From an uncultured Pseudoteredinibacter sp. (GTDB lineage Bacteria > Pseudomonadota > Gammaproteobacteria > Pseudomonadales > Cellvibrionaceae), in NCBI RefSeq assembly GCF_947502065.1, contig NZ_CANMYE010000001.1:1488001-1552000 (forward strand): a DNA stretch of 64,000 bases, read 5' to 3'. Numbering within the stretch: the stretch's first letter is position 1; every line of letters starts with the position of its first letter. Made by a program: the position numbers and the translations under genes. Under the pieces are notes generated by a model. It was not told where the DNA came from and did not search any database. It was given only the letters and a program-made list of their open reading frames with translations. This document shows positions 38,557 to 48,050 of this stretch, piece by piece.

Positions 38557-38596
38557 AAAACCCCATTCGGCTATCTGAATCACCAAATGGGGTTTT
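38557..38596. terminator. Intrinsic terminator between convergent genes
   Basis: AAAACCCCATT (38557-38567) pairs with AATGGGGTTTT (38586-38596), with an 18-base loop and A/T runs on both ends. It lies after the chemoreceptor and can serve the convergent sohB too. Confidence 0.85.
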
Positions 38597-38643
38597 ATTC
38601 AAGCTGTAAACAACCTTATGAGCGATGATGCCCGCTATTGGCT

Positions 38644-39732
38644 TTACCAAAAACGGCGCTGATTCGCCCGTGTCCACCACTTACTGGCCAATCGATCAAT
38701 ACTCGCCTCGATAGACAAGCCTAGTTTTTCTGCCATAGATTTTTTATGGGTAAAGCTTAGTTGATACACATCGCGCTCTTTGGCCTGCAATTGCAAATAA
38801 GCATCACTGGTTTGAACTTCATCAATCAGTTTATTTTCAATCGCTTTAATACCGTACCAAACCTCACCGGTAGCTACAGCAGCGATATCCAGCTCTGGAC
38901 GTCGCTCACTAACATAATGTTTAAAGAGCTCATGGGTTTCTTCCAGCTCTTCAACAAATTTGCTTCGGCCTTTTTCCGTATTCTCACCAAACATGGTCAA
39001 AGTGCGCTTGTACTCACCTGCCGTCAATATTTCCATATCGACGTCGTGCTTTTTCAAAAGGCGATTAAAATTAGGAAGTTGCGCAAGCACACCAATTGAA
39101 CCTAGCAAGGCAAACGGTGCTGCCATTATTTTATCGCCAACACAAGCCATCATGTAACCGCCACTGGCCGCTACCTTATCAACACAAATAGTTAAACCGA
39201 GCTCAGCTTGACGAATCCGATCTAATTGACTGGCAGCAAGACCATAGCTATGCACCATACCACCGCCGCTTTCCAGACGCAGCACAACCTCATCACCCTT
39301 TTCGGCGATGGTAAGTAAGGCGCTAATTTCTTCACGCATGGACTCAACTGGGCTTGCCTTAACATCGCCATCAAAATCCAGCACGAAAGTACGTTGACGC
39401 TTAGCCTCAACCGCCTCGCTGGTTTCTTGATCTTCCGCAGATTCTTGCTTGGATTTCTTTTTGGCCTGCTTCTTAGCGTCTTTTTGCTCCTGCTTTTTTT
39501 GCTTGGCCTCACCTTTTTGCAACTCTTTATAGGCCTCAGGCTCTAGCGTGGCCGAACGTAATTGATCACGGTATTGATCGAACTGGTCGTTTAACTTTTT
39601 AACCTCGATGCTACCCTGCTCTTCTGCCCCCCCGCGCTTGGCGGATGCTAAAATCGCGGCAATAAAACCAAAAGCAATAACCACAGTAATGGCTTTGGCC
39701 AAAAACAGGCCATAGTCACTCAAAAACTCCAA
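38644..39732 (-). CDS. sohB: SohB, membrane serine protease of the signal-peptide-peptidase A family
   Basis: Inner-membrane S49 protease, 362 residues. An N-terminal helix (about 10-30) anchors it. A charged Lys/Glu-rich linker (75-112) follows, and then the ClpP-like fold. Catalytic Ser190 is in KVAASGGYMMAC and the general-base Lys242 is in AGEYKRTLTMFGEN, matching the Ser-Lys dyad of SppA-type enzymes. RLESGGGMVHSYGLAASQ is the family oxyanion region. It precedes a membrane protein, nudC and fimL on the same strand as a probable chain, though gaps are small and no promoter is clear. Confidence 0.93.
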   Translation of the reverse strand: MEFLSDYGLFLAKAITVVIAFGFIAAILASAKRGGAEEQGSIEVKKLNDQFDQYRDQLRSATLEPEAYKELQKGEAKQKKQEQKDAKKQAKKKSKQESAEDQETSEAVEAKRQRTFVLDFDGDVKASPVESMREEISALLTIAEKGDEVVLRLESGGGMVHSYGLAASQLDRIRQAELGLTICVDKVAASGGYMMACVGDKIMAAPFALLGSIGVLAQLPNFNRLLKKHDVDMEILTAGEYKRTLTMFGENTEKGRSKFVEELEETHELFKHYVSERRPELDIAAVATGEVWYGIKAIENKLIDEVQTSDAYLQLQAKERDVYQLSFTHKKSMAEKLGLSIEASIDRLASKWWTRANQRRFW

Positions 39733-39756
39733 AATACTCTCCTATCGATTGGCAGC

Positions 39757-40407
39757 TTAGCGCCACTGATTTAGTGCATCACGCGCTTTGTCATTTAAGG
39801 GCTTAGAGCTTAAGCCGTTTGCGCTGAGACTGATTTCATATAAGCCATCATCAACCATTGGCATAAATGTAGCGCTACCAAAGGTGGTACGCTGCAAGGA
39901 TAATCGCTGATAATGGTTTTGCAGTAGTTGCCACACATCAACACTAATACTGCTATTTAAAGGGTGAACACTGCGCTCACTATCTCGCTCCTGTCCTAAG
40001 GCATAATAACGGCCACTAATGCGATCTAAACGAAAGCCCGGCTTGAGGTGTATCATGCCACCCAAATTTGGCCAACGAATAACTCGAGCGTCAACCTGCC
40101 ACTGATCACCCTTAATTTCAAAGCGCTTTTCTTGGCCATTGCCAAACAGTACATTGACCTCGAATTCTTGAGCCCCAATAGCTCGAGTGCTAATTGTTGC
40201 AATGGCCTTTGGTTCATTGAGCTGCTGGTAGCTATAAATATCATAAGCCGCCAAAGCAACCAAAGCCGCCATTGCCAACACGACCGCCGCACAGCAGCCA
40301 CGTATAAAACCTAAAATCCAGCCGGTACGCAAAATAATGCGCAAGCCCAGATAAAGTAGCAGGACGCTCAGCATTCCTATGCCAATCGCCAAGCCCATAT
40401 AAACCAT
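39757..40407 (-). CDS. Conserved hypothetical membrane protein
   Basis: A 216-residue protein with two N-terminal hydrophobic helices (about 3-24 and 33-55). A soluble domain follows with beta-type stretches (EFEVNVLFGNGQEKRFEIKGDQWQVDARV, GFRLDRISGRYYALGQE) and a conserved-looking tail. Similar genes beside nudC/fimL in Pseudomonas are annotated as cation/multidrug efflux pump, but nothing here supports transport. It lies 17 bases after nudC and 24 before sohB, in a same-strand chain. Confidence 0.7.
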   Translation of the reverse strand: MVYMGLAIGIGMLSVLLLYLGLRIILRTGWILGFIRGCCAAVVLAMAALVALAAYDIYSYQQLNEPKAIATISTRAIGAQEFEVNVLFGNGQEKRFEIKGDQWQVDARVIRWPNLGGMIHLKPGFRLDRISGRYYALGQERDSERSVHPLNSSISVDVWQLLQNHYQRLSLQRTTFGSATFMPMVDDGLYEISLSANGLSSKPLNDKARDALNQWR

Positions 40408-40424
40408 GCCGTACTCCTAGATCC

Positions 40425-41255
40425 TTAGCGAAAGCTGTCGACAAAATTTTGAACCAGCTGCCCTGAAATACTCACCGTTGGGGGCACTTGGGGCAACTCA
40501 CTGTAATGATACCAGTCAGCTTCAGCGATTTCCTCTTCATCCACGATTATATCGCCACTGTGAAATTCGGCCGTAAAACCCAACATCAGTTGCCCTGGGA
40601 ATGGCCAAGACTGGCTTCCCTGGTAAAGCAAATTCTGAACCTTTACGCCAACCTCTTCGAAAACCTCACGGTGCAAGCACTGCTCAGCATTCTCTCCCGC
40701 TTCCATAAAGCCGGCAAGACAGCTGTACATTGGGGTTTTGTATCGCTGATGACGGGCCAATAAGCAATATTCACCACGGGTCACCAAGACAATGATACAA
40801 GGTGAAATACGAGGGTAAGTATGCAAACCGCAGCTGCTACAAACTCGAGCGCGATCTTTAGCATGGTAGTCAGTAGTGGTACCACAGTGTCCACAAAAGC
40901 GGTGATTGCGATCCCACTGGCACACTTGGCTAGCACGCCCAATCAGCTCAAACTCGTCTTCACTTAAAAGTGGCAGTAATTGGCGTAAGCCCAACCATTG
41001 ACCATCAACTAAGGCGTTTGCAGTTTCTAAATAAACGGCAAAGTAATCTTGGCCATTGTATTGAGCGATATAGTGCAGCTCTTCACGCTTCAAACCAAAC
41101 GATTCAGAATTATCCTGCCACCACTGGAAGTCGACAGTTTGCCAGTGCTGTTCACTGGCCCAGACGCCCTCTTCAGCGATCAATAAGATCTTACAGCCCG
41201 GCACAAAGCGCTCAGAGGCTAAACCGAGGTCTTGGGGATGAACTATTGCACTCAT
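40425..41255 (-). CDS. nudC: NAD(+) diphosphatase / RNA deNADding enzyme NudC
   Basis: Nudix hydrolase splitting NAD(H) to NMN(H) and AMP; it also removes NAD caps from RNA. The 276-residue protein has the zinc site Cys121, 124, 139 and 142 (CGHC and CSSC). The Nudix box at 182-204 is GFMEAGENAEQC continuing LHREVFEEVGV. The NudC signature SQSWPFPGQLMLGF differs slightly from the usual SQPWPFPxSLM. The N-terminal domain is normal. Its start overlaps the fimL stop by four bases (ATGA), so it is coupled to fimL. Confidence 0.95.
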   Translation of the reverse strand: MSAIVHPQDLGLASERFVPGCKILLIAEEGVWASEQHWQTVDFQWWQDNSESFGLKREELHYIAQYNGQDYFAVYLETANALVDGQWLGLRQLLPLLSEDEFELIGRASQVCQWDRNHRFCGHCGTTTDYHAKDRARVCSSCGLHTYPRISPCIIVLVTRGEYCLLARHQRYKTPMYSCLAGFMEAGENAEQCLHREVFEEVGVKVQNLLYQGSQSWPFPGQLMLGFTAEFHSGDIIVDEEEIAEADWYHYSELPQVPPTVSISGQLVQNFVDSFR

Positions 41256-42961
41256 TCTTCTTCGGCCGGAATAGACACAGGAAAGCCTAAGGACATCAAA
41301 CTCTCTTCACCCAGAATTAAAATCGACTCGTCCGCTTGGTGCAACGCGCCATAGCTGGCTAGATAGTACTCTAAACTGATAATCGAATCGGCCAGAGTTT
41401 CCAGTAAGGTATCCAGAGCCGGTGGCTGAGCGCCAGAGAGCAAAATTTGATCAACAAACTGCTGAATAGATTCAACCATAGCGCCAGCACGACGCAAAGA
41501 AATCATATTTAGACCACCGCGCACACTGGTAATGGTGTTACTGATATTGCCAATATGATTGAGGTCGTAGCCGGATTCTGAATAAGAAGACAATGCTCGC
41601 TTAATCATCATTAATCCAGATTGGCTTTCGCTAATAACAATAGCTTCCGCCTCTGCCAATTGATTTCCAGCCACGGCTTCGCGGGTCGCCAAATGATTTA
41701 ACTGATCTAAGTTGTCATCTGACAAAGAAAGGTTTTCTAAACCCGCCACGGTGCTTTCTACATAGACAAGCGCATCAGCAACCGCAACTAAGCCTTCGCT
41801 GTGATACTCTACCTCACCATCGTGCCAGTCTTGGATTTTACGCACCTGTTCGCGCATGATTTCGTGAGCTCGACTTAAACCCAAAACGGAAAGCGCATCG
41901 GTAATACGCTCGAGCGTCGCAATAAGCTCTTCAAAGTCGACGATCAAGCTATCGCCCGCTTGGGAAGCCATCTCCAGAATTGATTGGCTAACTTTAAACT
42001 CTTCGGCCAGTGCCTGTACCACAGAGTGCACTGTATTAAGACTAGGCCCGTGCAGCTCATGCTGAAACTTTTTAAGCTCAGCCTCACTGTACCAAGCTGC
42101 GCCCCCTAAGCTTTCTTGCAGTTGCTCTGTCAGGGCTTCATCGGGTAAACCTTGGCTAGCGAGATAAAGCAACTCTCTTAGCAATTCTAACTTTGGCGGC
42201 TGATCTAATACCGCTTCGCCTTCTTGCTGCAGGCGACGAATTTCTCGGTCAATATTGCGCAGCAGGATCTTACGACTCGCGGTCAATGTAACGCCTTGCT
42301 GTAAAGCATTTACCGCAGCACTGGCTACCCACCAAAACGTGGCGAATCGATAGCCCCCACACACGGCCTGCAGCCGCTGCAAAGAACGCTCCATTAAACC
42401 AAGTGCATTCATATTGGGAGAGCGAATGGTCTGCAACAAGCCTAACTGGTACATATGCCGCAAGCGACGACATAAGCCACCAAACTCTTCGCGAATGCTG
42501 CTACTGCTTTTATCCGGCGACTTGAGTAGATGCAAATTTGCTGGAAAGAAATAGCTTTCCGGTAAAGGCGATTGCTGAGTACAAGCACGCAGTTCATTAA
42601 TCTGCGGAAGCAATAAATCTGGTAAATTTAATTTTCGCTGTGCGGTTAACTCTAAGTATCTGGGGAGGATAAACAAGCTTGCGCTAATAGCTGCAAAATC
42701 ATCCGTGCCCACACTTCGACCCTGTAAAATGGATTCAAGCAAACGCATTAGCTCACTGCTCAGCAATTCCACACCGCTGAGCTGCACCATTCTAACGGCA
42801 CCATGAATTTGTGATACCAATGCAATGGCATCACTCAGCAAATCCATATTGTCTGTTTCGCGGCTAAACTGCTCTAGTTTAACTACCGCCATTTCAACAT
42901 TGGCATTCAGCTCCGGCGAAACGAGGCTTAGGGAGACCAACTGTTTATATAAATCTGTCAC
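41252..42961 (-). CDS. fimL: FimL-like scaffold protein (ChpA N-terminal homologue)
   Basis: A 569-residue all-helical protein resembling the N-terminal part of ChpA with degenerate histidine-phosphotransfer-like domains. In Pseudomonas aeruginosa FimL acts on type IV pilus function and cAMP signalling. Helical stretches such as MAVVKLEQFSRETDNMDLL and AVRMVQLSGVELLSSELMRLLE are visible. No kinase, ATP-binding or receiver motifs follow. The neighbours nudC and nhaB are also close to fimL in P. aeruginosa, which supports the assignment. It shares four bases with nudC. Confidence 0.85.
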   Translation of the reverse strand: MTDLYKQLVSLSLVSPELNANVEMAVVKLEQFSRETDNMDLLSDAIALVSQIHGAVRMVQLSGVELLSSELMRLLESILQGRSVGTDDFAAISASLFILPRYLELTAQRKLNLPDLLLPQINELRACTQQSPLPESYFFPANLHLLKSPDKSSSSIREEFGGLCRRLRHMYQLGLLQTIRSPNMNALGLMERSLQRLQAVCGGYRFATFWWVASAAVNALQQGVTLTASRKILLRNIDREIRRLQQEGEAVLDQPPKLELLRELLYLASQGLPDEALTEQLQESLGGAAWYSEAELKKFQHELHGPSLNTVHSVVQALAEEFKVSQSILEMASQAGDSLIVDFEELIATLERITDALSVLGLSRAHEIMREQVRKIQDWHDGEVEYHSEGLVAVADALVYVESTVAGLENLSLSDDNLDQLNHLATREAVAGNQLAEAEAIVISESQSGLMMIKRALSSYSESGYDLNHIGNISNTITSVRGGLNMISLRRAGAMVESIQQFVDQILLSGAQPPALDTLLETLADSIISLEYYLASYGALHQADESILILGEESLMSLGFPVSIPAEEE

Positions 42962-43404
42962 CGCAATGTTACCTTCCAGGTGATCCTATTACGCTGTTCA
43001 ATAATTGAGCGCCCTATATTTCTTTGGCGTCTTAAGTACTTTTGAACACTAAGGGTTTAGACGAGCTTTTGTCGGCTATCAGCAGTTTATCCTGTTTACC
43101 GCATCGTTTTCGCAGCCCAGTCTACATATCTGACACAGAATGAAAAAACCAAAGCCGGACAGTAACATAGACAAGTAAAAGCTGGCTAGCAATCAGCTAC
43201 TAGCGAACAATTTGGCGCCTGGAGTGCCCTTTAATGATGAAATTTCGTGCGCCCTTTGGTCAGAATTTAGCCCACTCGATGCGAAAGGGGCTAATAATCC
43301 TTTAAATAAAGCCGCTGTAGGATAAAGCGGTGGATTTCTAGCGGTGAATGTCTAAAATCAACCCAACCAAACGATGATGCTAGCAACAGCTAAGGATTCT
43401 TATA
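42962..43404. other. Intergenic region between divergent fimL and nhaB
   Basis: I find no gene. The minus-strand fimL start and AAGGATTC before nhaB lie at its edges. The middle has only short hairpins (such as CCGCT with AGCGG near 43312-43331) without strong support. Promoters for both genes should be here but no pair is convincing. Confidence 0.5.
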
Positions 43405-44907
43405 ATGACAAAAACCATGGGCCAAGCGCTTACCAGTAACTTTCTAGGGCATGCCCCAGATTGGTACAAAAAAGCCATCATTGCCTTTTTAGTCATCAAC
43501 CCTATCTTGATGGTAACTGTCGGTAAATACGTTACTGGCTGGGTTATTATCCTCGAATTTATCTTTACCTTAGCCATGGCACTGAAGTGTTACCCGCTGC
43601 AGCCGGGCGGCTTATTGGCTATTGAAGCGATTGCCATGGGTATGGCCACACCAGAAGCGGTTAAAGAAGAGCTCTTTGTTAACTTCCCGGTTATCTTGCT
43701 ACTGATGTTTATGGTTGCCGGCATCTTCTTTATGAAGGACCTGCTGCTTTACGTGTTCACCAAGATCCTCTTAGGCATACGCTCTAAGATGATTCTGTCA
43801 TTCTTATTCTGTTTAACCTCAGCGGTATTATCAGCGTTTCTAGACGCCCTCACCGTAACCGCGGTATTGATTACTGTCGCTGTGGGTTTTTATTCGGTTT
43901 ACCACAAAATTGCCTCGGGCAAGAAATTTCATCATGAGCACGACCACGGCCAAGATGAAGAAGTTTATGAGTACCACCGTGAAGACCTAGACCGCTTCCG
44001 CTCTTTCTTACGCAGCCTCATTATGCACGGCGCTGTGGGGACCGCTCTAGGTGGCGTATGTACCGTTGTCGGCGAACCGCAAAACTTATTAATTGCCAAT
44101 GTAGCCGGCTGGGATTTTATTACCTTTGTTAAAATCATGTCCCCGGTAACCATGCCTGTATTAGTAGCCGGTTTAATGACCTGTTTGCTGCTAGAAAAAA
44201 CAGGCTGGTTTGGCTACGGCGCGACTCTACCTGAGTCTGTGCGCGGCGTTCTAGAAGACTTCTCTGAAGAGGAAGACGCCAAACGCACCATTAAAGATAA
44301 AGCCGCCTTGATCGTCCAAGCCTTAGTCGGTTTGGTGTTGGTGGTATCTTTAGCCTTGCACGTAGCTGAAGTGGGCCTAATCGGCTTGATGATTATCGTC
44401 CTGCTTACCGCCTTTAACGGCATTATCGACGAGCACCAGATTGGGCACGCCTTCGAAGAAGCATTGCCATTTACCGCCCTACTGGCAGTATTCTTTGCCA
44501 TTGTTGCCGTAATTCACGCCCAGCACTTATTTCAGCCAATTACCGCACTCGTTCTTTCTTTGGAACCAGAGCAGCAAACACCGATGCTATTTCTTGCCAA
44601 CGGTGTCTTGTCGATGATTTCGGATAATGTATTTGTAGCAACGGTTTACATCAATGAGATTAAAGCCGCTTTGGATGCCGGCACAATCACTAAAGAACAC
44701 TTTGATAAGCTAGCCATTGCCATCAACACCGGTACCAACTTACCGTCTGTTGCAACGCCTAATGGTCAGGCGGCATTTTTGTTCTTGCTGACTTCGGCCC
44801 TGGCGCCACTTATTCGCCTATCGTATGGCCGCATGGTTATTATGGCTTTGCCCTACACCTTCGTTTTAGGTGGTGTTGGTATAGCTTGCGTTATCGCCTT
44901 CGTATAA
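43405..44907 (+). CDS. nhaB: Na(+)/H(+) antiporter NhaB
   Basis: Exports sodium in exchange for protons at the inner membrane. The 500-residue protein has about 12 hydrophobic helices and the NhaB start [26 protein letters not shown]. Other family stretches are [19 protein letters not shown] and [25 protein letters not shown] His/Asp/Glu-rich cytoplasmic loop ([14 protein letters not shown]) lies near residue 175. The ATG has AAGGA upstream. Length matches the family (E. coli 513). It is divergent from fimL. Confidence 0.96.
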   Translation: MTKTMGQALTSNFLGHAPDWYKKAIIAFLVINPILMVTVGKYVTGWVIILEFIFTLAMALKCYPLQPGGLLAIEAIAMGMATPEAVKEELFVNFPVILLLMFMVAGIFFMKDLLLYVFTKILLGIRSKMILSFLFCLTSAVLSAFLDALTVTAVLITVAVGFYSVYHKIASGKKFHHEHDHGQDEEVYEYHREDLDRFRSFLRSLIMHGAVGTALGGVCTVVGEPQNLLIANVAGWDFITFVKIMSPVTMPVLVAGLMTCLLLEKTGWFGYGATLPESVRGVLEDFSEEEDAKRTIKDKAALIVQALVGLVLVVSLALHVAEVGLIGLMIIVLLTAFNGIIDEHQIGHAFEEALPFTALLAVFFAIVAVIHAQHLFQPITALVLSLEPEQQTPMLFLANGVLSMISDNVFVATVYINEIKAALDAGTITKEHFDKLAIAINTGTNLPSVATPNGQAAFLFLLTSALAPLIRLSYGRMVIMALPYTFVLGGVGIACVIAFV

Positions 44908-44929
44908 GCGCCTTCACGTAAGTATATCC

Positions 44930-44949
44930 GGGGCAGCAAACGCTGCCCC
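44930..44949 (+). terminator. Stem-loop after nhaB
   Basis: GGGGCAGC-AAAC-GCTGCCCC is a perfect eight-pair hairpin 22 bases after the nhaB stop. No U-run follows, so it may only mark or stabilise the transcript end. The next gene follows on the same strand. Confidence 0.5.
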
Positions 44950-45003
44950 AAGCCTAGCCCCTCTTCCAACCCCTGCTAACACTTAAACCACCCACCTTGT
45001 ACA

Positions 45004-45651
45004 ATGACGACGCTTTATACCATTGGTTACGCGACAAAACCCTTTGATGAATTTTGCCGCCAACTAAAGCAATTCAATATTACCGCCCTCGTTGATGTTC
45101 GATCCCTGCCCTTTAGCCGTCGCTTTAAAGAGTACGACCAGCCCAACCTGCAACGCAATTTACCCACACAGTCAATCCACTATATCTATATGGGGGATAA
45201 ACTTGGACCACGCTCAAAGGACGGTCGACACTACAATAGCGACAGGCAAATTGACTTTGGAAAGCTGCAGGCAAGTAAGCTATTTTTAGCCGGAATTGAT
45301 CGCCTAAAGAACGGCATCAGTAAAGGCTACGGCATTGCCCTTATGTGTGCTGAGAAGGACCCGGCGAGCTGCCACAGAAGCCTATTAATCGCGAATTTTC
45401 TGGAGGCTAACAGCAAATGGGAAATTCGACATATTCTTCATGATGGCACACTGGAAAGCCAAGCTGAACTCATGCATCGTCTGATTGACGAGCATAAGCT
45501 AGAACAGGATATGTTTAGCTCTTCCGAAGATGTGAGGCTTCAGGCTTACCAAGCGCAGTGCTGCGCGGTGAACTATCGCCGCCCCAAAACAGACGGCGAA
45601 CTAGTAGCTGACGACACACAGGAAAGCGGCATCACAACTGATCCAGAGTGA
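45004..45651 (+). CDS. DUF488 family protein
   Basis: A 215-residue protein beginning MTTLYTIGYATKPFDEFCRQL. DUF488 features are LVDVRSLPFSRRFKEYDQPNLQRN, HYIYMGDKLGPRSKDGR and the C-terminal LMCAEKDPASCHRSLLIANFL with two conserved cysteines. Function of the family is not established. The ribosome binding site is unclear. Its stop codon abuts the convergent rraA stop directly. Confidence 0.85.
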   Translation: MTTLYTIGYATKPFDEFCRQLKQFNITALVDVRSLPFSRRFKEYDQPNLQRNLPTQSIHYIYMGDKLGPRSKDGRHYNSDRQIDFGKLQASKLFLAGIDRLKNGISKGYGIALMCAEKDPASCHRSLLIANFLEANSKWEIRHILHDGTLESQAELMHRLIDEHKLEQDMFSSSEDVRLQAYQAQCCAVNYRRPKTDGELVADDTQESGITTDPE

Positions 45652-46146
45652 TTAAGCCGCGGGCATACTCAATGGCTCAGCACTCACAATAACACCATTA
45701 CTATCGGCGTATACGTACTCACCAGGAATAAAATCCACAGCAGCAAAATTGACCGGCACATTAAGATCACCTAAGCCACGTTTTTCGGTCTTCAATGGAA
45801 TAGTGCCTAATGCCTGAACACCCAGATCTAAAGTTGCCATCACGGCCGCATCACGGATACAACCGTAAATGATAATACCCTCCCAGCCATTTTTAACCGC
45901 GTTCTCAGCAATCATGTCGCCCAATAGCGCTTTGCGCAATGAACCACCACCGTCGACCACCATAACCTTACCGCAACCGTCAGTACCTGCTTGCTCCTTA
46001 ACCAAGGAATTATCTTCATGGCACTTTATGGTTACAATTTGACCACCAAAGTTTTCGCGGCCACCAAAATTGCGGGTAATTGTTGGAGTGGTAACTCGCA
46101 CGAGCTCGGGATAAGCGTCGCATAGATCAGGTGTTGCTATAGTCAT
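45652..46146 (-). CDS. rraA: RraA, regulator of RNase E activity / aldolase-like fold
   Basis: Trimeric protein that binds and inhibits RNase E, altering RNA decay. 164 residues from the ATG at 46146, which has GAGAG upstream; a frame open to 46188 adds 14 unlikely residues. Conserved stretches are [49 protein letters not shown] and [24 protein letters not shown]. Length matches E. coli (161). It lies on the same strand as the Rieske and hydrolase genes, with a gap of about 160 bases. Confidence 0.93.
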   Translation of the reverse strand: MTIATPDLCDAYPELVRVTTPTITRNFGGRENFGGQIVTIKCHEDNSLVKEQAGTDGCGKVMVVDGGGSLRKALLGDMIAENAVKNGWEGIIIYGCIRDAAVMATLDLGVQALGTIPLKTEKRGLGDLNVPVNFAAVDFIPGEYVYADSNGVIVSAEPLSMPAA

Positions 46147-46309
46147 ATCGCTTCTCTCTATGTTTGTAGCAAGGAGTATATGTGGCAAAAGTTGAGTATG
46201 GCAGCATCTTAACAGGCAAAGAAAAAAACCAAAGCTATAGCGGTTATTCAGGAGATTTATTTAGACGGGAAATTTAGAAGCTAGGCGTTAATTTAAACAA
46301 GAACGACAG

Positions 46310-46633
46310 CTAAAGCTCAACACCCAGCGTATCGCCATCGTAGGCGACAGGGTAATGGCTTAGTTTGAATTTTGGCTGTTCAAGACACTGCATGGTATTG
46401 AGACTGAAGCCCAAGCCGTGAACTGGACACCGTAAGACTTTGCCATCACAACTACCATTAGCCAAAGAGCGCCCCGCATGAGGGCAACGACTGTCAATTA
46501 GATAGCTTCGACCATTTTCATGAATCAGCAATATCTCTCGACCTGCGACACGGAAGCAGCCTCGATAGCCCTCAACAAGCCGGTGCAATTTGATCAGTGG
46601 GTAAAAGGCCAAATGCCAACTCCAGTTGCCCAA
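46310..46633 (-). CDS. Rieske [2Fe-2S] ferredoxin-like protein
   Basis: A Rieske protein with CPH at about residues 50-52 and CPVH about 16 residues later (CPHAGRSL then LRCPVHGLGF), the Cys-His pairs of the cluster. The frame opens at a TTG (46633, 107 residues), but LHRLVEGYRGCF at a later TTG (46588, 92 residues) resembles a normal Rieske start. Both overlap the end of the hydrolase gene, the longer by 62 bases and the shorter by 17. No membrane anchor is present, so it is soluble. Its electron partner is unknown. Confidence 0.85.
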   Translation of the reverse strand: MGNWSWHLAFYPLIKLHRLVEGYRGCFRVAGREILLIHENGRSYLIDSRCPHAGRSLANGSCDGKVLRCPVHGLGFSLNTMQCLEQPKFKLSHYPVAYDGDTLGVEL

Positions 46634-47525
46634 ACCAATGCTCTAAAGGAGCCCAAATAGCGGCGACTTCATCGGCAGACATCAACCGCTGTAACAGCTC
46701 TGCAGCTTCAAGGCCCCCAGCCAAAGAGTGGAGCTTGCCCTGCTCAATCAATTTGAGCAAGCCTGAATCACCTTTACTTGCCGCATTAGGGCGTTGAATG
46801 GCCATAGGCAACTGTAGGCGCTCCAAAGCTGACCAAAGGTCTACGTCTAAGCTACGGCCTCTGCGGCCGAATACGCCCTGCTCTCGCCAAAGCTGGTGGC
46901 GCAAGGCCTTTGATTCCAGCTCCGGCCCTAGCGTCTCATTTCGTACGTCGCCAAAGCTGACCATATCCGCCAGATGATTAGCCAAGGGCAAACGCCGTAA
47001 GCTACCCAAGGGAAATGGCTCACCAAGACCCAATGCCGCGCTCAGTGAAGTCTCACTCAAGGCGCCACAAGCTAAAGACATAAGTAAGGCACCAAAGCCC
47101 TCATTATGCCCTAACCACATTGGCGGCCTTTCACAGACCTCGGCCACAAAAGCCGCGGCCGCCGGAATATCGTAACGGGCATAGTCGGCTAAGGTGTTAT
47201 TTTCGAAACTATCATTTACGATGGAAAGACCATGTCCTCGCGCATCGAGCAACCATACATCAAGCCCATTACGGGCAAGCATTGGTGCCAAGCCATCGTA
47301 AGAATCACCCAACCACATTTGGTGATTCTGATAGCAACCATGGAATAAAATGAGCGGCGCCTGGTTACTGTGCTCAATGTCTCGCGCACCCAATCGAGTA
47401 ATCGCCAGCTCAACACTTTTATCTGGGCTATTATTAGGCTTGATTAAATACACGTCCTCTAGCAAATCACCTCTAGATTCGGCGCTTTCTAAACGAACAG
47501 GAAATAATCGACTACTACTTTTCAC
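46572..47525 (-). CDS. Alpha/beta-hydrolase fold protein lacking the nucleophile Ser
   Basis: A 317-residue alpha/beta-hydrolase fold: APLILFHGCYQNHQMW oxyanion strand and VWLLDARGHGLS, the typical strand-turn before the elbow. The elbow reads WLGHNEGFGALLMSLA, where GxSxG has Asn in place of Ser. I also find no clear catalytic His near the C-terminus. It may be catalytically inactive or use another mechanism. It overlaps the Rieske gene (up to 62 bases), so the two are probably coupled. Substrate and role are unknown. Confidence 0.75.
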   Translation of the reverse strand: MKSSSRLFPVRLESAESRGDLLEDVYLIKPNNSPDKSVELAITRLGARDIEHSNQAPLILFHGCYQNHQMWLGDSYDGLAPMLARNGLDVWLLDARGHGLSIVNDSFENNTLADYARYDIPAAAAFVAEVCERPPMWLGHNEGFGALLMSLACGALSETSLSAALGLGEPFPLGSLRRLPLANHLADMVSFGDVRNETLGPELESKALRHQLWREQGVFGRRGRSLDVDLWSALERLQLPMAIQRPNAASKGDSGLLKLIEQGKLHSLAGGLEAAELLQRLMSADEVAAIWAPLEHWFGQLELAFGLLPTDQIAPAC

Positions 47526-48050
47526 TCGGAATCCTTTAAATCACCCAGAGAGTTTTATTGTTAAGTTCTGGATTGCTAGCGCGAAACAAACATTCTAGTT
47601 CACAGCAATAATTTACAATCGACAGTACTTTTGTTTGGATATTTTTTGTACTCATAGACCTAAAACTTATCTATAGCTAATTATAGGTCAAATATGAATG
47701 GCGCCAGAAATATATTCTGTATAAATCAGAATATTTCTTTATAAGCTAACTCGATATTCAATACAAAAATTTTTATCTTTGTAATTTAATCACTTGCGTT
47801 CTGATACTACGCTGAATCGTGAAGAACTCGCGCCAAGTGCTTGTAGCCATGACTCGCTTTAGCTCAATACTACACCCTATAGTAATAGAGGCTAAATTAA
47901 AAAGCCCATTACATGAAATAACAGCTTTCAAGGTCGGCCTGATAAGGGTACATGGTATATAAGCAACATTACTTTGCCCTATGTTTTGCCCTAGATATAG
48001 CTAAACGTTAGAATGGTGCGTTTATAGCCTATTGTGACACCACTGTTTTT
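47526..48050. other. AT-rich intergenic region between divergent hydrolase and pabB
   Basis: No gene is visible. An imperfect palindrome, AGAAATATATTCTG-TATAAAT-CAGAATATTTCT (47706-47738), is the only structure of note and could be a regulator site. A/T content is visibly higher than in neighbours. pabB has no clear ribosome binding site at its ATG. Confidence 0.5.
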
